From Planctomycetia bacterium (GTDB taxonomy: Bacteria; Planctomycetota; Phycisphaerae; Phycisphaerales; SM1A02): a stretch of DNA of 20,560 nt. The notes below the pieces were generated by a model. It was not told the origin of the DNA. It did no database searches and saw only the letters and a program-made list of their open reading frames with translations. Both the position numbers and the translations under genes were made by a program. Numbering within the stretch: the first letter of the stretch is position 1; every line of letters begins with the position of its first letter. The stretch covers positions 1 to 20,560 of the forward strand of contig JAACEA010000254.1 in assembly GCA_009936695.1 (NCBI GenBank). Direction: 5' to 3'. Positions 15,513-20,560 of this stretch are shown here, in pieces.

Positions 15513-17222
15513 TCAGCGTTCCGGCGCTTCCGCGACCAGACGCCGAAGCTCCGGATACCAACGCTGCATCGCGATCGGAACGATCGAGCCGTGGGTCGCC
15601 CCGGGAACGAGCTCGATGTAGCCGGGACCCTCGGTCGACCCGAGTCGGGATCGTTCCTGCGCCACCGTCTCCGCGAGCCGCTCGACCGCGAGATCGAGAT
15701 AGAACGAATCCCGATCGCCGCATAGCAGCCGCACCTTGTCCCGGAAGATCGGCGTGAACCGCTCCGGGTCCGCGCGAAGCAGGGCGGCGATGTCGTAGCG
15801 ACTCCAATCACGCTCGATCACGGCGCGATCGATCGAGCCGGACTCGAGATCGAAGGCGGCGGCGGGAAGTCCGGAATCGGAATCGCGTCCCGAGAACATC
15901 GCGTTCCACGCGGCCCACTGTTCTCCGCTGGTGAAGTCGGGGGCGAGGGCGCGTTCCATCGCCATCTCCTCGGGAACGGTCATCATCACGTGGTCGCGAT
16001 CGGCGGTGAGCGGTGCCCGGTAGCACGCCCGGGGATTCGACTTCTCGTCCACGAAGAGATTCCCGTCGCTGCCGAGGTCGACCGTGCCGAACGCCGTGAA
16101 GTCGACCGGATCGGGAGCGCTCGAGAAGCAGCCGCCGAAGACCCCGGGGTGCTGCAGCTGCAGCCAGAGACTCGACCAGCCGCCGCTCGAGTGGCCGGTG
16201 ACGAAGCGCCCCTTCTCGTTCGGGACGAGGCGGAATCGCTTCTCGAGCCAGGGGATGAACTCCTCCACCAGCGCCGTCGAACGGGGGCCGAAGTTGTCGC
16301 CGTCCGCGAATCCGTGGTGCCCGAGTCGGTCTTCGGGATCGAGCACGACCCAGACCGCCTGCGGCAGGTAGGCCTGCATCGATGGATCTCGAAGCATGGC
16401 GGCGTACCGGGTCGCGGACCGGTGGTCGCCACCGAAGCCCGGGATCACGTAGATGACGGGCCAGAATCGTCGCTTGGCATCGAGATCGAAGTAGGCGGGT
16501 GGAAACGCCACGCCGGCGCGATGGCGAATGGGGCGTCCCAACGTGCGGGTGAGAGAGGGACTGTCGAGTTCGACCCACTTCAGGTTCGAAGCCACGGGAA
16601 GTTCGACGGCCGGAAGCGTCCGGTCCACGACGAGATCGAAGGTGCGATCACCATCCGCGGTGAACTCGACGGTGGTGATCGAGGAGACGGGATTACCCGC
16701 CGTGGCATGACCGCGGGAGAGGCCGAGGTCGAGCACCGCACGAACGAGGAACCCGCCCCGGAGATGATCGAGTCGATCGGGAACCATCACCGTGCCGGCT
16801 TCGTCGGGGCCCAGAAGGAACGTGGCGGGTTCCGTCAGCATTGCCGAGGAGACGGGCCTGGAGAGAATGGGCTGCGGTCGTTCGAAGAAGGGAGCGTCGA
16901 GTGGATCCCGAGCGGCCAGGCGGCCCTTGTTCTCGCAGAGCAGGACCAGCAGCCGAGGTCTGGCATCTCGATTCTCGTCCAGAGTTCGACGCGCCTCCGC
17001 AGCGATGCCGGGTGAGATCCGAACCCGAAATCGATCGCTGGAGTCCGGTGCCGGCGTCGGCGTGACGGCTCGGGAAGGGGTGCTTCCGGGGGCTGGAATC
17101 GGGGGTGAGTCCTGGGCCCAGGCCCCTGAGGTGCCGAAAAGGCCCGAGAGCAGGAGGCCGAGGCACCGGCGGCCGGTCGACCCGAGGGCTGGTCTCGAGG
17201 GGTTGGAGCGTGAGGTTCGCAT
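15513..17222 (-). CDS. Exported alpha/beta-hydrolase esterase (esterase D / feruloyl-esterase-like)
   Basis: This is a 569-residue exported hydrolase. A signal peptide spans residues 1 to about 36 (LGLLLSGLFGTSGAWAQ), followed by a Pro/Thr/Ser-rich linker. Residues about 62-235 form a beta-rich N-terminal domain of unknown type. The catalytic domain begins near residue 252 with FWPVIYVIPGFGGDH, a usual oxyanion-loop region, and continues to the nucleophile elbow GHSSGG (Ser345), a probable acid around Asp503-Asp510 (CGDRDSFYLD) and His544 (GATHGS). This order fits the putative esterase family PF00756, whose members cleave acyl or carbohydrate esters or release siderophores. The substrate is not predictable from sequence; with porins nearby, breakdown of imported or surface esters is possible but speculative. 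No strong ribosome binding site precedes the ATG. Confidence 0.85.
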   Translation of the reverse strand: MRTSRSNPSRPALGSTGRRCLGLLLSGLFGTSGAWAQDSPPIPAPGSTPSRAVTPTPAPDSSDRFRVRISPGIAAEARRTLDENRDARPRLLVLLCENKGRLAARDPLDAPFFERPQPILSRPVSSAMLTEPATFLLGPDEAGTVMVPDRLDHLRGGFLVRAVLDLGLSRGHATAGNPVSSITTVEFTADGDRTFDLVVDRTLPAVELPVASNLKWVELDSPSLTRTLGRPIRHRAGVAFPPAYFDLDAKRRFWPVIYVIPGFGGDHRSATRYAAMLRDPSMQAYLPQAVWVVLDPEDRLGHHGFADGDNFGPRSTALVEEFIPWLEKRFRLVPNEKGRFVTGHSSGGWSSLWLQLQHPGVFGGCFSSAPDPVDFTAFGTVDLGSDGNLFVDEKSNPRACYRAPLTADRDHVMMTVPEEMAMERALAPDFTSGEQWAAWNAMFSGRDSDSGLPAAAFDLESGSIDRAVIERDWSRYDIAALLRADPERFTPIFRDKVRLLCGDRDSFYLDLAVERLAETVAQERSRLGSTEGPGYIELVPGATHGSIVPIAMQRWYPELRRLVAEAPER

Positions 17223-17436
17223 GTCCGGATGCTACGGCCAAGGCCCTTCGGTGGGTCGTTTCGCGGAAATCCCCGGTCGAACCCCCTTGAAAGTGGTTTT
17301 CAGGGCGGCTCTTGCGAGTTCCGACCCCCAATCGGTCGATATGTCCGGAGTGTTCCGGTGATCGCGCGACGCCGGACCCGTCGAAGCAACCTCTTCGAGG
17401 CCCTGTCGCCTCGGGCACCCTTCCGCAGGATCCCGC
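17223..17436. other. Divergent intergenic region between the esterase and the beta-repeat lipoprotein
   Basis: This is 214 bp of non-coding DNA between divergently oriented genes, so it must hold a promoter for each unless one is fed by readthrough. TTGAAA at 17287-17292 is a possible plus-strand -35 but has no good -10 at 16-18 bases. No stable hairpin, RNA gene or repeat stood out. Confidence 0.5.
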
Positions 17437-18300
17437 ATGCAGCCCCACTCGATCTCGTCGATTCGTCGTCTCTCGACCCTCCGAACGCCCCTCATCCTCG
17501 CGGGGCTCGTCGCCGGCATCGCGACGATCCATGGGTGTATCGCCACGCCGACGTCCAGCCTCGAGCGGATGAACAAAGCCGTCGTCTACGGGCAGATGGC
17601 GATTGATGATCCCCAGATCGTGGTCGCGACGGACGGCCCCGTCGACATCGACATCGAGTCCTTCGGTGGAACGGTGCTCGTGGAGGCGGTGCCCGGGCTC
17701 AAGAACACGATCATCGAGCCGGTTCGGCACGCCAATCACGGCCATCTTCGACGCGACGAAGCGGAAGCGTCGCTCGACGAGATGGACTACGTCGTCGAGC
17801 TCATTCCCGGCGAATTGAACCGGGAGACGGTCCGAGTGGTCGCGACCAGCGACGATCTCGAGGAACACTTCCAGGGCGTCGACTTCCGGATCCGCACCGC
17901 GGATCTCGGTTCGGTTCGGGTCCGCACCGATCATGGGCGGGTCTGGGTCAAGAACAACAAGGGTGGCGTCGACGTCGAGACCACCCACGGCGACATCCGG
18001 GTCATCACGGATCATCCGATGAACGAGCCGATCATCCTCGTCACCAAGGAGGGGGACGTCGACTACCGGGCGCCGAAGGGCTCGACCGGCATCTATGATC
18101 TGCGATCGATCGGCGGTCTCGTCTACAACCGCTTCACCGAGGCCCGGGTGGTGAGCACGTCGCCCGACAACGATCCAGCGACCTTCGTCGCGGACGTGGG
18201 GGGTGGCCTCAATCCGGTGCTCGTCCGGACGACCTACGGCGACATTCGCGTCGCGGTCACCGAGTTCCCGACGGGCGTCGGCCCGATCATCATGGAATGA
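17437..18300 (+). CDS. Probable lipoprotein with DUF4097-like beta-strand repeats
   Basis: This is a 287-residue envelope protein of unknown function. Residues 14-33 are hydrophobic (LRTPLILAGLVAGIATIHGC), and Cys34 could be lipidated, although the lipobox IHGC is not ideal (His at -2). The rest is rich in short beta-strands with turns at glycine: VRVRTDHGRVWVKNN, GGVDVETTHGDIRVIT, and later VLVRTTYGDIRVAV. This matches the look of DUF4097 or adhesin-like beta-helix proteins, in which G-D-I/V turns stack. GCAGGA at 17425-17430 lies six bases before the ATG. The stop at 18300 is 39 bases before rlmE, so the two may be co-transcribed. The family assignment is by pattern only. Confidence 0.7.
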   Translation: MQPHSISSIRRLSTLRTPLILAGLVAGIATIHGCIATPTSSLERMNKAVVYGQMAIDDPQIVVATDGPVDIDIESFGGTVLVEAVPGLKNTIIEPVRHANHGHLRRDEAEASLDEMDYVVELIPGELNRETVRVVATSDDLEEHFQGVDFRIRTADLGSVRVRTDHGRVWVKNNKGGVDVETTHGDIRVITDHPMNEPIILVTKEGDVDYRAPKGSTGIYDLRSIGGLVYNRFTEARVVSTSPDNDPATFVADVGGGLNPVLVRTTYGDIRVAVTEFPTGVGPIIME

Positions 18301-18339
18301 GACGGCGCTCGCCCCCGGCGACGCGATTCGGAACACTTC

Positions 18340-19011
18340 TTGCGAGACGTGAAGGACCATTGGTTTCGTCAGGCCAAGCGTGAGGGCTATCGCTCCCGCG
18401 CCGCCTTCAAACTGACCGACATCGATGATCGAAAGCAGATTCTCTCGACCGGGGATCGCGTGCTCGATTGCGGGGCGGCGCCGGGTTCCTGGTCGCAGGT
18501 CGCGGCCCGGCGGGTCGGACGCCGCGGTTCGGTGGTGGCGGTGGATCTCAAGGCGATCGATGCCGAGGGACTCCCCGAGAACGTCACCCTGCACGAAGCC
18601 GATCTTCGCGAGATGGAACTCGAGACCCTCGGTGGTGGTGTCTTCGACGTGGTGCTCTCGGACATGGCCCCGGACACCACCGGCGATCCCTTCGGCGATC
18701 ACCATCGTTCGATCCGACTCTGCAACGACCTGCTCGATCGCGTACCGGCGTGGCTGCGGCCGGGCGGAAACCTCGTGATGAAGGTCTTCGAGGGAGAGGC
18801 CTATCGCGATCTCCTGGTTCGGGCGAACGGGATGTTCCAGAAGGCCAAGGGCTTCAAGCCGGTCGCCAGTCGGTCGGAATCGGTCGAGATGTTCGTGATC
18901 TGCAAGGACTTCCTGCCCCCCGACGAGCGCCAGGATGGCGATGCGGCCGAATCCGAGGAGATGATCCCGGTTCCGCCCCGCCCGAAGCCGACACCGGGCT
19001 GGAATGATTGA
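18340..19011 (+). CDS. rlmE: 23S rRNA 2'-O-methyltransferase RlmE (FtsJ)
   Basis: RlmE methylates the ribose of a uridine in the peptidyl-transferase A-loop of 23S rRNA (U2552 in E. coli), a late step of large-subunit assembly. The opening KDHWFRQAKREGYRSRAAFKL is diagnostic. The SAM-binding loop VLDCGAAPGSWSQVA is at residues 41-55. The K-D-K-E catalytic tetrad is complete: Lys24, Asp108 (LSDMAPDTTG), Lys148 (LVMKVFEG) and Glu183 (SRSESVEMF). The core is of normal length, and an acidic, proline-rich tail (about 30 residues from PPDERQDGDAAE) is added at the C-terminus. The start is taken as TTG at 18340; GTG at 18349 (giving MKDHWF) is equally possible, and no ATG fits. Confidence 0.93.
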   Translation: MRDVKDHWFRQAKREGYRSRAAFKLTDIDDRKQILSTGDRVLDCGAAPGSWSQVAARRVGRRGSVVAVDLKAIDAEGLPENVTLHEADLREMELETLGGGVFDVVLSDMAPDTTGDPFGDHHRSIRLCNDLLDRVPAWLRPGGNLVMKVFEGEAYRDLLVRANGMFQKAKGFKPVASRSESVEMFVICKDFLPPDERQDGDAAESEEMIPVPPRPKPTPGWND

Positions 19012-19180
19012 ACCCGGTCGCGCAGAATCCGCCTCTTCATGTGCTTGATCGGCGCAAACGGTGCCGGATCACCTGATCGCCGACGGTCGACGGTGGTCTG
19101 GTGATCATCTGATCGAGGTTCCACGCGTTGGCATGGTCATTGCATTCGTTTCTCCACGATTCCCCTCTGGAGACTCCCCC
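19012..19180. promoter_or_regulatory. Intergenic region with repeated TGATC motifs upstream of the EF-hand protein gene
   Basis: TGATC occurs at 19046, 19074, 19102 and 19110, and its complement GATCA at 19067. The first three direct copies are exactly 28 bases apart. GATCACC (19067-19073) and GGTGATC (19100-19106) form an interrupted inverted repeat. This could be a regulator binding array for the gene starting at 19181, but TGATC/GATC words are common in this genome, so the evidence is modest. Confidence 0.25.
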
Positions 19181-20395
19181 ATGCAGATCGGCCACGCCAA
19201 TCCCGAACTCCTCGGCCCCGCAGGGCTCGCCCGTACGAACGCCGCCTCGAATGCAGGCTCGGTACGTGCCTCGGCACCGACTTCCTCCGACCCGCCGCCG
19301 ATGGGAAGCAACCAGACGCTGGACATGGACGCCTTCATGGCGGCCTGGGGTTCCGACGACCAGACCTGGGACGTCGACGGTTCCGGCATGGTCGACGGCA
19401 CCGACCTCGGCACCCTGCTTTCGGTCCAGAGCGCCGCTGACGCCGGTGATGCCGATCTCCAGGCCCTGCTCGGCGCCTGGGGAACGTCCGATCCGGACTG
19501 GGACCTCAACGCCGACGGCATCGTCGACGGGCTCGATCTCGGGGTCTACCTCGAGGGTGGCGTCGGCGACTCGCCGCCCACGAACCAAGAACTCTCCGTC
19601 GAGGGATTCGTCGCCGCATGGGGTTCCTCGGATCCGGCCTATGACCTCAATGCCGACGGCATCGTGGACGGCCAGGATCTCGGGCAGTACCTCGAGCAGC
19701 AGATGGACTCCACGGTCGATCCGAACCAGCTGGAACAGTTCATGTCGGCCTGGGGTTCCGACGACGCGGCGTTCGACCTCAACGGTGACGGCACCGTCGA
19801 CGGCGTCGATCTCGGTCTCTTCCTCGAACAGGCCCAGGGCACCCAGTTGCCTTCGAACGCCGTCCCTGACCTTCCCATGAAGACGGAGCACGTCGTCTCC
19901 CAGATCGTCGACGAGGTGATGTCCCGATTCGATGGTGCGGGAGACGGCCGCATCGCGTTGAACGAAATCGGTCTGCCGACGGAAATGGCCCGGCTCTTCG
20001 ATCTCGATGGCAACGAGTTCCTCGATCGATCCGAATTCAGTCGGATGGTCTCGATGGACGCCAAGGCGTTGTACGACGGCACCGACGCCTCGCTCGCGAG
20101 CCTGTCGCAGCGATGGAACGACATCCTCGATCCGGATCCGATCCAGCAGGCGAACCAGTCCCATGCCGCGAGCCGCATCCAGGCCGCACCGTCGATCACC
20201 GATGCACGAACCTTCGGGACCGCATCCGCGACCGAACGGGTCGCGGACATTCTCACGAGCCTCGGGCACGAGTCGCTTCCTTCGAACCTTTCCGACGTGC
20301 TCCAGGGCCTGAAGCTGCCTGGTGTCTCCTCGGAGGCGATCATGGAGCGGTTGATGCAGGAGCACGGCTTCGCCGCCGTCGATGCCACCGCCTGA
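19181..20395 (+). CDS. EF-hand / dockerin-like calcium-binding repeat protein
   Basis: The product has 404 residues. Four tandem units of 44-47 residues, each AWG(S/T)xD...D(L/V)(N/D)x(D/S)GxVDGxDLG, carry 12-residue calcium loops starting at residues 64, 108, 155 and 199 (for example DLNADGIVDGQD). Two more EF-hand-like loops follow at 251 (DGAGDGRIALNE) and 274 (DLDGNEFLDRSE). The last 110 residues are helical and unassigned. Dockerin-like units of this type usually sit once or twice at the C-terminus of exported planctomycete proteins; here they form the N-terminal half. I see no signal peptide: MQIGHANPELLGPAGLART is polar, and the open frame upstream to 19061 does not supply one. TGGAG at 19168-19172, eight bases before the ATG, supports this start. 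The calcium-binding prediction is strong; the function is unknown. Confidence 0.82.
   Translation: MQIGHANPELLGPAGLARTNAASNAGSVRASAPTSSDPPPMGSNQTLDMDAFMAAWGSDDQTWDVDGSGMVDGTDLGTLLSVQSAADAGDADLQALLGAWGTSDPDWDLNADGIVDGLDLGVYLEGGVGDSPPTNQELSVEGFVAAWGSSDPAYDLNADGIVDGQDLGQYLEQQMDSTVDPNQLEQFMSAWGSDDAAFDLNGDGTVDGVDLGLFLEQAQGTQLPSNAVPDLPMKTEHVVSQIVDEVMSRFDGAGDGRIALNEIGLPTEMARLFDLDGNEFLDRSEFSRMVSMDAKALYDGTDASLASLSQRWNDILDPDPIQQANQSHAASRIQAAPSITDARTFGTASATERVADILTSLGHESLPSNLSDVLQGLKLPGVSSEAIMERLMQEHGFAAVDATA
19331..19822 (+). repeat. Four tandem dockerin-like units
   Basis: The repeat is visible in DNA as well as protein: CGGCCTGGGGTTCCGACGAC occurs identically at 19341-19360 and 19746-19765, and the second and third loops are near-identical around 19502 and 19643. 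This suggests fairly recent duplication or gene conversion among units. Confidence 0.8.
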
Positions 20396-20421
20396 CCGCG
20401 ACCTCCCCGACCGGAATCGAA

Positions 20422-20463
20422 ACGACGGCCTCTCACCGCGGCGTGAGGGGCCGTCGTGCTTTC
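20422..20463. terminator. Bidirectional terminator between convergent genes
   Basis: The arms 20422-20436 and 20443-20457 pair over 15 bp with one wobble around a six-base loop, followed by GCTTT on the plus strand. The minus strand also has an A/T-containing flank (TCGTTT read outward), so it may serve both the EF-hand gene and the convergent aminotransferase gene. Confidence 0.85.
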
Positions 20464-20488
20464 CGTCCGGCCCCGCGGGGTCGGTGCG

Positions 20489-20560
20489 TCAGACCATCGC
20501 ACGCATGCGATTCACGACCTCGTCGACGTTGGCGCGGCTGTTGAACGCGCTGATCCGGAA
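20489..20560 (-). CDS. C-terminal fragment of a PLP-dependent aminotransferase, probably LL-diaminopimelate aminotransferase
   Basis: This is a partial gene; only the last 23 codons and the stop lie inside the window. The minus-strand reading is FRISAFNSRANVDEVV followed by NRMRAMV and a stop. The pattern (F/I)R(I/L)(S/T)AF...R.N..E....R is the usual end of fold-type I aminotransferases and fits the LL-diaminopimelate aminotransferase (DapL) group best, an enzyme of lysine and peptidoglycan-precursor synthesis found in planctomycetes and chlamydiae. Another class I or class V aminotransferase, including a cysteine desulfurase, cannot be excluded from so short a piece. Confidence 0.55.
   Translation of the reverse strand, partial: FRISAFNSRANVDEVVNRMRAMV

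Noticed and set aside
13405-15807. 800-codon open frame opposite transketolase
   Set aside because: It overlaps the whole of tkt in antisense and has low-complexity, arginine-rich composition; the tkt reading has full catalytic motifs.
16693-18705. 670-codon minus-strand open frame spanning the lipoprotein and rlmE
   Set aside because: It crosses two well-supported plus-strand genes and shows no domain or signal; treated as an antisense artefact.
19061-19180. Upstream in-frame extension of the EF-hand protein (starts at 19061 or 19133)
   Set aside because: The added residues form no signal peptide and have no ribosome binding site, whereas TGGAG is correctly placed for the ATG at 19181.
1-20560. 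Defence system, prophage, CRISPR or transposon
   Set aside because: No direct-repeat arrays, terminal inverted repeats, transposase, integrase, nuclease-ATPase pairs or abrupt composition change were seen; the genes are housekeeping and envelope functions.

Overview
The window is GC-rich DNA with dense coding and one consistent codon style throughout. It looks like a member of the Planctomycetota, most likely class Phycisphaerae. The clues are (i) a membrane protein that opens with the zinc-ribbon pattern CGRCGYELTGL...RCPECG, common in that phylum; (ii) dockerin-like calcium loops of the form AWGSxDxxxDLNxDGxVDGxDLG; (iii) porins with an N-terminal coiled coil; and (iv) the tail of what is probably an LL-diaminopimelate-type aminotransferase. 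The taxonomic assignment is inference from family resemblance, not from a marker gene. I see no rRNA, tRNA, CRISPR array, insertion sequence, phage gene or integrase, and no tract of foreign composition.

Layout. Positions 51-3209 hold two tandem paralogous outer-membrane porins, each followed by a strong hairpin terminator. Positions 3387-10649 hold six co-directional genes with overlaps or short gaps, probably one operon: a fused PurS-PurS-PurL, purQ, a zinc-ribbon membrane protein, endonuclease IV, a TPR lipoprotein and queF. Converging on queF from the other strand is an 892-residue exported protein of unknown function (10656-13334). Its sequence is an ancient duplication of one roughly 400-residue module. 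A divergent intergenic region of about 200 bp, with a plausible sigma-70-type promoter, leads into an animal-type transketolase (13531-15498). The transketolase converges on an exported alpha/beta-hydrolase esterase on the minus strand (15513-17222). Then come, on the plus strand, a probable lipoprotein with a beta-strand-repeat (DUF4097-like) fold, the 23S rRNA methyltransferase RlmE, and a protein with six EF-hand-like loops, four of them in dockerin-like tandem repeats. A bidirectional terminator follows, and the window ends inside the 3' end of a minus-strand aminotransferase gene.

How the genes work together. PurL and PurQ form the FGAM synthase of purine synthesis. Transketolase helps supply ribose phosphate, and QueF works on a GTP-derived deazapurine, so nucleotide metabolism is a loose theme. 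Nfo (DNA repair) and RlmE (ribosome maturation) are housekeeping. The envelope genes (porins, TPR lipoprotein, duplicated exported protein, esterase, beta-repeat lipoprotein) are less well understood. No defence island or clearly new multi-gene system is visible. The most unusual items are the duplicated exported protein and the EF-hand repeat protein that lacks an evident signal peptide.
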